This document shows positions 24,941 to 36,040 of a stretch of 64,000 bases of DNA, one piece after another. The first letter of the stretch is position 1, and each line of letters begins with the position of its first letter. A program made the position numbers and the translations under genes. The DNA comes from Paragyromitra xinjiangensis (lineage: Eukaryota; Ascomycota; Pezizomycetes; Pezizales; Discinaceae), in NCBI GenBank assembly GCA_038503065.1, contig JBCAMK010000005.1, positions 248,001 through 312,000 on the forward strand. The letters run 5' to 3'. Below the pieces are notes generated by a model. It saw only the letters and a program-made list of their open reading frames with translations. It had not been told where the DNA came from and searched no databases.

Positions 24941-25305
24941 CTTAGGAGCAAAAATTTAATATACCCTTCACGGATAAGAAATGTTTTAGTCTACCCTACG
25001 GATCTAATCTGCCCCTGTAGCTGGAGAAAGTTTTCTTTTCGAATTAGATGTACTGTTAATTCTAGTAACTATTATATCTCCCCGATTACTAGATACAGAG
25101 ATAGCTCAAGATGGAAGTGATTTGCAACTGCAAACGATATGGCCAAGCTGCCCACAGGGAGTATATTTCTGTATCCGCCTTTGCTTGTATACAGTAGCAG
25201 ATTGCGTGGGATGGAGTAGTTGTTGTGCGGCAGATCAAACCTGGAGGGTAGATCAAAACATCTCTTATCTGTGACGGGTAGATTAAACCTTTGCTCTTTA
25301 CTAAG
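24941..25305. mobile_element. Long-TIR element, family B copy 1
   Basis: The left arm (24941-25018) begins CTTAGGAGCAAAAATTTAAT and contains GATAAGAAATGTTTTAGTCT. The reverse complement of the right arm (25229-25305) begins CTTAGTAAAGAGCAAAGGTT and contains GATAAGAGATGTTTTGATCT. About 75 bp per arm match at roughly 80% by eye, around a core of about 210 bp. Arms are built from repeated TTTAATCTACCC-like words. The same arm sequence occurs at 59744-60232. There is no coding capacity, so it is read as a non-autonomous foldback or MITE element. Confidence 0.65.
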
Positions 25306-26189
25306 TCTCGTACTCATACCTCAACGACCTTCCCAGCTCTGAATAGTACAAAATTGAACATCAGAAAATGAGGCTCTTGTGTTGAGCTTGAACTTTTCAG
25401 CTCACTCACCACATGGCTTGCCGCTGATGCATATGCTACCTAGCGTAATGGATGGCTATCAAGTCAAAATCGCAGAGTAGAACGTTCCCAAAGTGCTATA
25501 ACCATGATGAGATATGCGCATGGAGAAACCACATCATATTTCACTAGTTGAGATAGGCTTATATATAGGAGGCCAGGCGGAGTATATTTTTGATAGGAAT
25601 TACATTGAAAAGACTGGTAGTGGAAATATCAAAGTAGCATGTTTCTGTAGGAGGATGAGGCTACTTTGTGCGGGACTCTTGGCAATATTTGTGATACAGA
25701 GGTGTCTCACACACTTATATGACTAGACGAGGTTTAAGACAACGTGCGCCATACACCTTTCCCTCCCATCGACCTTACGGGCGACTTTGCTGACGACTTT
25801 ACCTTCTACGAAGACATTCCTTATCCATTTACTACTGTAACGCCCTTCGCGGATGTATCATTTTGTGTCTTTTCAACTTATCCTCTATGGGCAAGTCGCA
25901 AATTGACGCATTCCCGTACACGTAGAGTGGATAGATGGGAATGTGATCACATGCACAGTTTCATACTCAGAGTCGCGTTGGCTATTTGATCGATACTCTG
26001 AAAGAAGTGCGTATCATTGCACCGACATAAATCATACCAGAAACCGAATAAGGAACTACAAAAACGGGGCCTTCGAACCCCATAAGGCGTTCTCAATCCA
26101 ATATTTGCGCCCTTATCTGCCTTAGCTCAAAAACGGTTCAACCCTCGCCGTCAACTAGGCTTTCTGGTTCGGCGAGCGGCGCATTGCAT
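25306..26189. other. No gene seen
   Basis: Short frames at 25514-25726 and 25744-25989 (+) show no motif or good start context. No repeat was noticed. Confidence 0.5.
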
Positions 26190-27700
26190 CCAGCTAAAGA
26201 CCAGCATAAAACTGTATTCCGGGTCTATTGTAAAGTGCTGTTGCACGTCGTGACTTTATGCTTTCATGTATTGAGGCTCTTTTGTTTGCGCTAGTGGTGG
26301 GGCTACCACTTTGCCTTTTTAACCTACTTATGTCTTCTACTTCTTTGCTCTTCATTTGATCATCAATACAATCTATCATTGATACAAAATCCCTCTTCTT
26401 ACACGTTTCTCTTTCCAACAGAATCTCGGCACAAACTTCCTTAAAACCATAGTGGTTCAACTTACTTGACCGCCTCAGCTTCCGTTGCCCTTCTCAACTG
26501 TCAGTCTTGCTCGACTCCACTCTTTCAGCAACCTTCTCCCTCGCTCTTAAGCAAAAATTATCCTGCCGGGAGGCGATCTTGCTACGCTTCGCATTCCTAC
26601 TCCTATACATTTTACTAGCCTCCCTGCGTCGCTCTACAGCTGTATCTTTGACTTCTACCAAGCGAAGAGCTGATTAGTAAGATATTTCGGACGAAATCGT
26701 ACAAGATGATTGGAGCTTACTGCTGCCGCAGCGTTTAGCTTCATGCGCTGCTCTATGGACGGCTTGCATATCCCCAGCTTTAGACAGGCGCCCTAGGCGA
26801 TTCTACAGCGCCTGTCGCGGGTTCTTGGTCGAACAAAATAGGCGTCCACAGCCGCGACGGGCCATTGATGGTCTCTGCTGAGCAAACGCCAGATCTTCCG
26901 ATCGAAGATATAGATTTCCCTGTTGCAGGGTTGGCTGTGCAAGCCATGTCGCTAGGAGGTTTGTCGGTCACATGGGCTCCTGTCGCGCCACTTGCTGCTA
27001 TAACAGCCTGCGTCATGATTCCCACTTGGGGTGGAGTTTCAAATTCTACTCTATTATCGAGAGGAGAATTACTCATGGTGGGCTCAGAGTTCAAAGTGTA
27101 AGATCCCACTGTAATTGGCTTCTCGGTTTGATTGCTGGTATATTTTAGCATTCAGGTCTTTACTAACCAAAGCTCTAGCCGAAGCTGTGATGAAAAACAA
27201 GGCGAATGAAACAAGATTCCGTACCATGGGCCGGACCTGACTACGCGCTGTAAGGTGTCAAGCTCTTGATTTCTGATCATGACTACAAATTGAAACCCGA
27301 GGTTCAGGGTTTAGGTCTAGATCTGATCTACCTTACGGGCATATCGATATATCCTGAAATAAAAGGAGGAGAAAGTTGTGTGCACCGTTGTTTTAGTTGA
27401 TGGACTCCCATTGGCCTGGTTAGATCTAGCTCAGGCTTGGCTGGAGATGATCTATGTAAGAAGCAAAGGCCCTTGATGAGTAATACTTGCCTTTCGTTGT
27501 GCGTACAGAAGGGGTCGAAGGCCATGCAGCAGCCTCAGAGCCTGACTGTGAACACAAAAACCATATTCTAGTCTTTCGAAAAAGTAGGTTGAAGTGCGCA
27601 GCGTTAACCACTACACCAGTTTTTGCTGTCATTTTTGTTTCATAGTTTAACGCCCCAGGAGAAGTCTAAAGTTTGGTATAACGATAGATTACATATTCCA
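26190..27700 (+). repeat. Dispersed coding-derived family C, copy 1
   Basis: This region resembles 31380-32040 and, more weakly, 33850-34500. Shared blocks are CCTCAGCTTCCGTTGC (26474 on), GGCGTCCACAG...GGCCATTGATGGTCT, CCGATCGAAGATATAGAT and a TTGGCTGTGCAAGCCATGTC block. Read on +, 26865-27101 encodes 78 residues with PIEDIDFPVAGLAVQAMSLG followed by a hydrophobic run. A GTAAGA donor-like site stands at its end, with TTTTAG and CATTCAG downstream, as if a gene with an intron had been copied and had decayed. A tRNA-like unit lies just beyond the right edge. Boundaries are approximate. Confidence 0.5.
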
Positions 27701-27714
27701 GAACACAAAAAAGA

Positions 27715-27826
27715 TAAATCTACCGGGATTCGAACCCGGGTCTCCCACCCTTTTGGGTGACTGCTTTAATTATCCCACTGTATCGCACAGAAGCAGCGAG
27801 GCATCTTACCACTAGACCATAGACTC
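27715..27826 (-). tRNA. tRNA-like gene or tRNA-derived SINE head, copy 1
   Basis: On the minus strand, GAGTCTA pairs with TAGATTT as a 7-bp acceptor stem with two G-U pairs. A perfect A box TGGTCTAGTGG (27809-27819), a D-stem GTCT/AGAT, a T arm with CCGGG/CCCGG and a perfect B box GGTTCGAATCC (27726-27736) follow. Six Ts (complement of 27707-27712) after the 3' end fit a Pol III terminator. An anticodon arm GCTGC/GCAGT with CTG (Gln) and a 21-nt intron is possible, and CTGT pairs with ACAG inside that intron. But five extra nucleotides before this stem and an extra CACCC-AAAA-GGGTG hairpin after it do not fit a normal tRNA. A near-identical copy at 32059 points to dispersal. Confidence 0.5.
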
Positions 27827-27833
27827 ATGTTTA

Positions 27834-28917
27834 TACTTCCACGCTTGGGGCACATAAACAGATAGCGCACCCCAGACCTCCACCTACCACCACTGTCATG
27901 AAGTGCTTCCGTGCACGTGGGCTGGTAGCACGCTAGCTGCGGGGTATTTTGCTTTTATAACTGTACCTCATCCTTCTTCCTTCCCTTCATACTCGGTCAT
28001 CATTAATACATCTCTCGATCAATTTGCTCGTACCAGTCATAACTTCAACAACTACATGTACATGTACTATCCGGGAAATTATCTACTCGCAAACTTAGAC
28101 CTCCCTCACCCGCCTGGCTATTGTGGGCCCGTCGCTACAACGACCTAGTCCTCTCGACCATCTCCAAATAAACCGTCTCACTCACCTATCAGCCCAGCAT
28201 GCAACCTCCTGTGCTGTCTATCTCGAATATCCGATTAAACGCAGACCGCTGCGAGATGGCCCCGTATGGTCCGTCTACGAGACCTATTGGTGGCTGGGGA
28301 TTCTAGTCGATGCGGTTCTCTTGTCTGAGACTGCTTCCCCCATAGACAGCTTGTATAGTTCAGCTGAGAGCGCAAATTCTTAGAGCTGGTTATCCCGCTG
28401 ACACCGCAAATAGAGCTAGGGAAACTGGATACCCCCGTTTGGTTTATCTTGATGAGGTTTGAAGGGTTGGGTGTGGGTAGTTCACACGGCTACAATGATT
28501 ATTTTGGGCGGAGTTGTGTTGAATTGGCTCGCTAGGCTACCCAATATAGTAGGGGCAACTCTGATTCTAGGGCTGGAAGTTGCGAATTGAGGTATACTTT
28601 CTTGTGGTGTGCCCGGTATTGGTGCTCGTGGGCGTTACGGTTTTTATAGAACCGTTTACGACTGGTGTCGCTGTGCGTGGAGTTTATTTAGGTTAACGCC
28701 CAGTGAATGCAGTCGGGGCCTGTTCGTCTTGCCTAGGAGCGGATATCTGTCCGATTGGCTATGGCGTATCCACTCAGAATGGAGTTTGGACTGGGCACTA
28801 CAGATATCAAGGGTCAAGGTTAGGCTTGCGACTTACTTCAGTTCATCTAAATTGATATTCATATACGTATCCAGCCCTTAGGCTATCGAAAACTAATACA
28901 AAACTCCCCTTTAATTA
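27834..28917. other. No gene seen
   Basis: Frames 27903-28148, 28123-28383 and 28609-28881 (+) have no recognisable content. No repeat was noticed except the family D end that follows. Confidence 0.45.
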
Positions 28918-28966
28918 TTCTCGTGCCTGGCCCCACTGCACAGCTTGCTACGTACCGTAGGAGCAA
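28918..28966 (+). repeat. Family D end sequence, single arm
   Basis: CTCGTGCCTGGCCCCACTGC followed by ACAGCTTGCTACGTACCGTAGG matches the right arm of the inverted-repeat element at 57905-58202 and the single arm at 56520. A run of 14 Gs begins at 28979, just downstream. Confidence 0.5.
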
Positions 28967-29015
28967 CTTATAGTAGGTGGGGGGGGGGGGGGAAACGAGC
29001 CTACGAGCCTACCCT

Positions 29016-29573
29016 TCAATCACTAGCATCCACATACAAAGTTGGTTCTTCCTTCACCTCATCTTTTGACCCCTCATCTTCCTTTCTTTCCCTCAGCGAC
29101 ATTTCTCTCCGGCCCAAACCAGCCTCTTCGCAATTTCTTTCTGTCCCATTTCCACAAACGCCTTTCTCCCTGACGAACTCTCCTACCTTATGACGCACCA
29201 TTCTCATATCCACATACCCATACTTTCCTTCCTCTTTCTCAAGTCCCACCAACCACACTCTGCTTCCCTTAAAATCCCCGTAACTTGACAGTACCTCTCC
29301 ACCCAACATCAATAATATTCCTCGTTTGATAAACCGGCACTTCTTACTCAGCCTAGCCCTTTTCTATTCTTTCTAGTCCGCTGCGTCGTTCGTCATATAC
29401 CCCAACACCGCGGGGGTGGTTGTCCGTGGCAGGCTCTGTGAAGTGGTGTGATTCTGTGCAGCGGCGTTTGCCTGCACAGCCGATGTGCCTGGCGGGCGGG
29501 GTGGTAAAAGTCCCTCGGCTTTTGTCTCTTGGTTTACTTGTTTGGTATGTTGGTCAGGTGGTGGGGAGCTCAT
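29016..29573 (-). CDS. Hypothetical protein, tentative two-exon model
   Basis: Two minus-strand frames look coding-like. The upstream one starts ATG at 29573 (MSSPPPDQHTKQVNQE) and is rich in Pro, Thr and Gln. The downstream one contains YGDFKGSRVWLVGLEKEEGK followed by YGYVDMRMVRHK and a Lys/Glu-rich tail ending at 29016. Splicing 29573-29401 to 29283-29016 (GTATAT donor, CAAG acceptor, 117 nt) keeps the frame and would give 146 residues. However, the branch point is weak and the donor is not the best type. Purine-rich coding on this strand gives a CT-rich plus strand, which argues for the minus orientation. No domain is recognised. It could also be two unrelated remnants. Confidence 0.3.
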
Positions 29574-31379
29574 CCGAATGGTTGTATGGGGTTAGTAGCT
29601 GGTATTGACACTGAGATGGCGATAAATGGGTTTTGGTTCTAACATAGAGCGATATTGTGGGTTGGACGTTTATAGGCTGCTAAGGCCCGATACTGTAATT
29701 CATGACTCAAGGCTGTAGCAGGAGTGATCGTGCTTCACCCCACAGATCCTTCTTCATCCATTGCCAACACCCGAGGCAAGATCATGGGAGCATTTACTTC
29801 CTTCCCGGCAACGAACCGCTCATGGGAATTTGTCACGTCAACCAGTGAGGTCTTGACCAGTGTTTCATGCAGGACTTCAGAGCTTAAATCTACTGGAAAG
29901 CTTGGGGTTAGCTGGTTTTTCTCATACTAAGTGCCTATCCTCAAACACAAGTATAGACTCTGAATACAACTAAATACACGATCCGTTCTTAGGAGCGAAA
30001 GTAAACGCCATATATAACGAAGGCAAAAATAAACGGTGCCCTAAACTCGCTGGGAAACTTCATACAGCTATAGTTCGCGAAGTCTAAGAAAAGTGTCACG
30101 AGATATATTTTCAGGCCCAGGTCTCCAACAAGCTTACCATGATGGAAAGAATAGATCCTACAAGCCCTAGAGTACTGGATCATATCCTCCGAGTTTTTAT
30201 CACCACTTATTGCAGAAGTCGCAGTCTAAACTCTCAAGTGGTTGAGGAGGAGAGTGCCAGGGCTTTCTAGCCGGACTGTTCTCTTCGCGATCGGCTACTT
30301 AACCCATGCTCAAAGACTACTGTTCAATATAGGTATCTGGAGACAAGACTTCATTGCTTGGCTCTACTCGGCCGCAGTAGAGGCCTAGTATATAGACTTC
30401 GGCCCCGTTTAAGCTCTTCGCTTCTGGGACCCCAGATGTCCCCCTACTAGCGTATACCAGAGTCTACCGTCGATACCCGATTAGGAATCAATGGATTTCG
30501 AAACCTCAAGATAAGAGACTGGCGGGTAGAGTGCAAAGCAGAGGAGATGGAGCAATTTTCGAGACAGTAGGTAAGGAGAAGAACAATGAGGTTATAGAGT
30601 TTGTAGCGGAGGGGTAGAATAACGTTACATATCTAGATTATGAAGTTATTCAATTTAGACGCATTTCTTTTAGTTTCCTACCGCACTTAAGCTCGAGTTC
30701 TGCTTCTTCGAGCCCATATCGTGGGCGATCATGAAAAATCATTCGCATAGAATGTGACATTTCTGTTGAGATAGCTTGCTAACCTCGTGTGGGGTAGTCT
30801 TCTAGGAAACAAGCTCAGGCTATACAACGAAGTGAAAGGTTCTAGCAAGCACGGGCTGGGAGCAAGGTGTCTATATTCGAGCCTGTACTAAAGTTGTTCC
30901 TCAAGCAATTAAGTCTCGATTTCATTTTACAGCAATTTCTTTCCATTCCTCTCCACCTTTTAATTCTCCTAGCATTTCCGCATATGTGTCAATGAGCTTC
31001 ATCAATCCCTCCGCGTCACATCTTGTCCAATCCTCGCTGCGCGGTTCACTTTGCCCACTGTCATTTGAAAACCTCCGACTTGGCCCCGACAATCTTAAGA
31101 GAAGCTCATGAAGCTTTTTCCTATACTTTTCTAAAAGCTCTCCTCGAACAGATTATCTAAGGCCAGGATGAATGGCGCACAGGAAGAGGATACTGTGTTT
31201 GCTCAGCGGCGGGAGTGGATTAAGGTAGCCGCCACCAGAAAGGAAAGAAATTGCTGTTGCGCGGATAGGGCAGCAGCGCTTTGAAGTAGCAAGAAGGTTA
31301 TAAGACCTGCATCCAGCAGAAGGCAGGCATAGAACCATATCCCGAATCTCAGCAAAAACTCCTCTGAAACCTATAGGAG
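29574..31379. other. No gene seen
   Basis: About 1.8 kb of AT-moderate DNA with only short frames (29724-29930 +, 29989-30183 -, 31153-31338 -). No motif or repeat was noticed apart from a family C-like border near its right end. Confidence 0.45.
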
Positions 31380-32040
31380 CCTTATATCCGAGGTAATTTA
31401 ACTTGACGCACCTCAGCCTCCGTTGCTTTTCTCAACCTCCAGTCTTGCTCCAACACCTCTACTCTCATATAGCCCTAGGTTTAGACCGGCGCCCGAGATG
31501 ATTCTGCTGCGACTGTCGCGGGCTTTTTGTCGTACAAGATAGGCGTTCACGGCCCCCGATGGGGCATTGATGGTCTGTCACTGGGTAAACGCCAATCTCC
31601 CGATCGAAGATGTGGATTGCTCTGTTGCAGAATTGGCTGTTCAGGCTATATTCCTGGGAGCTTCGCTAGTTTCATCGGTTTTTCCTACGTTACTTGTAGT
31701 AGGATCAGAGCCCTGAACGTCAGATTCCACTTTCTTAGAACTGCAGTGAGGATGGACTCCGATGGAGAGAAATGAAACAGAATATCGTCAGGTTCCGAAC
31801 ATCCAGAGGGGACTAAACCAATGTAACATTCAAGGCTCTTGGCGTAAGGTTAGGGGGTTTTGGGCAAGGTTTAGAACGTAGAATCAAGGACTACCCGTAC
31901 ATAGCTTTGGAAGAAATACCATCCCTTACTTTGGCTATTGAAATAGCTTTCCACAATCTATTTTGCTGCCGTTTATTTCTTAGTTCACAGCCCTGAGAAA
32001 AGTCTGGGTTAATAGGAGTCAATGGGCTACAGGATCCAGA
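31380..32040 (+). repeat. Dispersed coding-derived family C, copy 2
   Basis: Homologous to 26460-27150 in the same order: CCTCAGCCTCCGTTGC, GACTGTCGCGGGC, ATAGGCGTTCACGGC, GGGGCATTGATGGTCTG, CCGATCGAAGATGTGGAT and TTGGCTGTTCAGGCTATA. The readable peptide (LPIEDVDCSVAELAVQAI) is related to copy 1, but the frame is broken soon after. A tRNA-like unit follows at 32059, as in copy 1. Read as a decayed copy. Confidence 0.5.
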
Positions 32041-32058
32041 ACACAAAAGAAAAAAAGA

Positions 32059-32170
32059 TAAATCTACCGGGATTCGAACCCGGGTCTCCCACCCTTTTGG
32101 ATGACTGCTTTAATTATTCCACTGTATCGCACAGAAGCAGCGAGGCGTCTTACCACTAGACCATAGACTC
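32059..32170 (-). tRNA. tRNA-like gene or tRNA-derived SINE head, copy 2
   Basis: The same 112-nt layout as at 27715-27826, with A box (32153-32163), B box (32070-32080), acceptor stem and a T6 run (complement of 32051-32056). There are only a few differences. One change turns CACCC into CATCC opposite GGGTG and keeps pairing as a G-U. Similarity continues into both flanks (CATAGACTCATG, CCAGAACACAAA), so the duplicated unit is larger than a tRNA. The same doubts about the anticodon arm apply. Confidence 0.5.
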
Positions 32171-32174
32171 ATGG

Positions 32175-33058
32175 CTATACTTCCGCGCTTGGGGTGCATA
32201 AACACCATGTCGGTTAACCCCGCGCTCAGCACCTGATCATTCTGAATTCTACACAGCCGTTTCAACCGCCCAGCATAGCACTCGCGATAGATGAGAAGCA
32301 ACGGTGGTCACGTCAAACTCATTGGATGGGCAAATTTGACACCATTTAGTACTGTAGAAGAATCTGCGATCAAAGAAAGTATATCTAGATGTTGCGAAAA
32401 TCCGAGAAGCCTTTGTCTTAGGTATTACTGGAGGTATTGTCGTGTAGTACCGTATGGTGGCTATTCCTACAAGACAAAATGAGTATCTCAGCTAGCAGCT
32501 GGTACTCCGCTCATGCCCATCCCCGCACATCGCTATTATCCCCAAGTTCAATACGGTACCTCTCACAGAGCTCCAGTTGCCAAAATGGGAAGCTGTACGA
32601 ATCGTAGCTAGCATCACGGCTGGTGGTGGAATAGGTCTCGTTATAGTGTTGTATGATGTAAGTGTCGGGAGGAAGAAAAGACATGATTGCTTCAGGGACG
32701 ACTCTAGTACAGGCTTGAATATAGATTTCTTGCTCCCAATCCGTGCCTACTAGAAACTTCCACTTCGATTTACGGTCTGAGCTCGTTTCCTTGGAGACCG
32801 TTTTACAAGAGGTCAGTAAGCTATCTCCAAAACGAATATGTAGTTTATAGAGATCGAGAGGTGAAAGAAGACTTCACCAACCTGCCTCCTACTGAGGTAC
32901 TGACCCCGAATTTGGAGGGGGCGCACACAGCTAGCACAGGAAAATTTCTTCACAGGTTCCGGAACTTCCGACCTCGTTCTCTAGCCTAGTGGGCCTTGCC
33001 ACTAGAGCCTCAACCAGAGCCTCCCATTGATCCCCGGTTAGGAAGCCTATTCTCAACA
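32175..33058. other. No gene seen
   Basis: Only short frames without recognisable content (for example 32291-32482, +). No repeat was noticed. Confidence 0.45.
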
Positions 33059-33063
33059 GGATA

Positions 33064-33248
33064 TGTTGTAATATTGGGGCACGTAGGGAGGAATAGAAGA
33101 CTCGATTGCTTGCTTGGTAGAGGTGGGCTTACGGCCCCTATCTAAATAGCGCTCTCGGGTGCCCGAGTGCCCGAGTGCTCGGGTACCTGTTTCTCAATCA
33201 TTCCCGACTCCGGAGGGCCAAGCTCCGTATTGGGAAGCATCTCCAATA
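33064..33248 (+). mobile_element. Solo LTR, family A
   Basis: A 185-bp copy starting TGTTGTAATATTGGGGCACG and ending CATCTCCAATA, where the terminal CAACA has become CAATA. It is flanked by a perfect 5-bp target duplication GGATA (33059-33063 and 33249-33253). It keeps the GCCCGAGTGCCCGAGTGCTC stretch that is missing in the copy at 41538. No internal region is attached. Confidence 0.8.
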
Positions 33249-33253
33249 GGATA

Positions 33254-33849
33254 GTCCAATCGAAGTTGAGTGATATTTTATGAAGAATATTTTCTGCACA
33301 CCGAAATAATCTATACTCAATCTCTTAATTCCAAATCTCACCATAACCCATATGCCATAGATAAATTTTAGTAAATTATTTTTCTTTTTTGCGCTGTTTC
33401 GCATTCTCCATGCCGTGACGGGAAATCTTAATTTATCCTACATGACATTTAAGCCTTAAGGTAAGTCGGTTGGGGTATTACAGGCTAACAAAATTTTATG
33501 TAAGAGAACGTTTAGAATACGGAGAGAGTGGCGGTAAATTGATGGATAATAGCATTTATAGTTTTGCAGTGACTATTCCCTCGCTGTTGAATTGGATTTA
33601 TATAGGAAGCGGTAACAATGCCCCACCTACTACCCAACTTTGGCAGATATCAGGACGTGAATAAACCTGATTGGCTTTAAAAGGATATTTGCCTCGCTGC
33701 AGGCAAAGTCTAATTTCGACGGAACCTCTCTACTCCGTAGGTTGTAGCATACCTGCAACAAAATCCCGCTGTAATACTACGGCGGTAATGTCAGCGAAAA
33801 ACACCCAAGGGGCTGCGAAAAAACTGATATCCTGAGCGATTTCACTCAC
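33254..33849. other. No gene seen
   Basis: Short frames only; AT-rich. No repeat was noticed. Confidence 0.45.
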
Positions 33850-34500
33850 TCCACAACCCGCAGCATCGGCTGCGTTCTCTCACTCCAATTCGTTTCTCTC
33901 ACCGCCACTCGCGCGACGATATCCTCTGGATCTCTTTCTCTCCGCGCACCAAACCTAAAATTTGCCTGTCACGATGAAGTTTGGTTGCGCGCCAGGTTCT
34001 TTCTCCGGCATGGCTGCTATTCTTGCTGTTGCCTTCGGCGAGAGTGCCCTCGAGCCCCCCAAAAGAGGAAATGATTAGCAAGATAACTAAGATTATCCGC
34101 GTAGCAGATAGCGGAAACTTACTGCTACCCTGGCTCTTTGCTCCCGGGCTTCTCTCTGAGGAACCTACGTATCTCTGGCTTCGGATCGAATGGCTAGATG
34201 CTGCCATAGAGACTGGCTTAGATTTTTGGCCGTGCAAGATATATTTCCGCAGCCCTCAGTAGGGTTTTGGTGGTCCTTTACTAGGCAGCTGCCTGCTCTT
34301 CCGGCTGGATCGTCCCGTTGCAATGCTTGCCCCACAAACTATGTCCCTAGGATCTTCATTGGTTTCCTTGGTGTGGGTTGGATTGGCACTATGTGTACAG
34401 TAGCAATCGTTCTAGCACCAGCTGCGGCGGTGGGAGTCTCCACTACTGTCTCACTATAAGATCTATCAGTGGTGATGGAACTGGTGTTTTGTAAGTGATT
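33850..34500 (+). repeat. Dispersed coding-derived family C, diverged copy 3
   Basis: Weaker resemblance to copy 1: GATTAGCAAGATAACTAAGA and CTTACTGCTACC match GATTAGTAAGATA and CTTACTGCTGCC near 26670-26730. The peptide PVAMLAPQTMSLGSSLVS (about 34310-34360) parallels FPVAGLAVQAMSLGGLSV. A GTAAGT donor-like site is at 34491. Frames are broken. No tRNA-like unit follows this copy. Confidence 0.35.
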
Positions 34501-34789
34501 TCTATTTTAACCTTCGACATTTTTGATGTAACTAATTTTTCCTTTCCGAGTCTCTTCTAACTTCGGATAAATACAGTGATCTAGGAGAAACAATGATCAA
34601 AATTAAAATTAACAACCAAATACGATATCCTGGGAATCTCCACTCTAGGCTACTAGCCTCACTAGCCCTCCTACAAAATAAACGTAAACTTGAACTTCTG
34701 CTAAACTTTGGTAGAGTTCGAACAAACAATTCGGAGCCAAGAAACGCTTTGATCCTCCTTGAAAATGCTAACTAAATACTGCATAAAAG

Positions 34790-36040
34790 AGTTTCAGAAT
34801 ACCCATATACATCGTCATTTTCGATGAGGGAGATCACTCGGGTCTTAAAACCCGCCTTCTAGGACGCCCGTGCCGCCCACCTCAGCACTCGCGTTTCTAA
34901 ATGTTTTTTCCGGAACTGGATGCCCGGCGGCGGACACAAAAATAACATTGCAGCTTGCATCCTAAAGCATTGATCCCTTTCAGGTTAATGCAGGAGATGC
35001 GAGCTGGCTAAGAAGTCGTTATTTCCGTATGTATGCGATTTTCCCCAATGAAGGACGGACCATTGGAGCTAACGGCGTGAATGAGTAGAACTGCACGGCT
35101 CGGCATAGTATTCAATGATCCCTTGAAAAGGCTAACCAGCCAACTCATAGGAAAGTTCCAGAATAGCCATATTTGTCGGAATTTTTGACGATGGTGGCCG
35201 CTCGCCTTTTGAAAGCCGCTGCCTAAGAGGCGCCTCATCCAATTTCCCGCCGCTCTATCTCAATGTTCGTATTCGTGAATGTTACATCCTTAACCGGGTG
35301 CTCTACGACGGACACAAGACCAATATCACGGCTTGTATTCGAGAAGGTTGATCCCTTTCGAGCTGATGCAACTGATACGGCATAGGATGAAAGTCGTTAT
35401 TCCCGCAGGTATGCGATTTTCCCAGTGTAGTACGGCCATTAGAGTTAATGGTTTGTGTGGTTCGAATGAATAGTTGGTCTCCAAAGAGTGTGGTATTGAA
35501 TCATTATTTGGAAGGCTAACTAAATAGTCAGCAATCAAGCCCAAGAGTAGCGATATTCCTTTGCACCTACGACTACGAAGACGACTCATGTCTTGAAAGC
35601 CACCTTCAAAGAGGCTCACCACTAAATTTTCCTCTGCTCTACCTCAGCTTGAGTGCTTCTAGCTTGTGACTCTCGCTGAGTGCTTCACGGCGGATACAGA
35701 ACTAATACTGCTTCCTTGATTCCAGGCTTCTATCCCTTGCAGGCTGATGCAAATAAAATGATCCAGGGTTCAAGTCGTTGATTTCGTAAGTATGCGATTT
35801 TCTCCAATGAGAAACGGGCCATTGGATGTAATGGCTGATATTTTTCCAGTACTTGCCAACAGACGGAACTAATACTAGATCTTCAGTTCCTAGCTTTGAT
35901 CCCTTTCTGGCTGATGCAAATGATACGATCTGGGGTTCAAGTCGTTGGTTTCGTAAGTACGCGTTTTTTCCAAATGAGAAGTGAGCCGTTGGGTGTAATC
36001 GCTGATATATTTCTAGTACTTGTCAGTGGTGACCATAGAT
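34790..36040 (+). repeat. Degenerate tandem array, units of about 165-385 bp
   Basis: The block GATCCCTTTCAGGTTAATGC and its variants recur at about 34972, 35347, 35732 and 35897. Each is followed by AAGTCGTT, a GTATGTATGCGATTTTCCC-like stretch and (G)CCATTGGA or GCCATTAGAG. The spacings are about 375, 385 and 165 bp. Three longer units share a GACGGACACAA or GGCGGATACAG stretch before the block. No continuous reading frame crosses the units. Origin unknown; it could be a duplicated exon-intron unit, since the repeated GTAAGTATGCG resembles a splice donor. Confidence 0.6.

Noticed and set aside
28979..28992. Run of 14 Gs
   Set aside because: A homopolymer beside the family D arm; may be real or an assembly artefact, and carries no further information.
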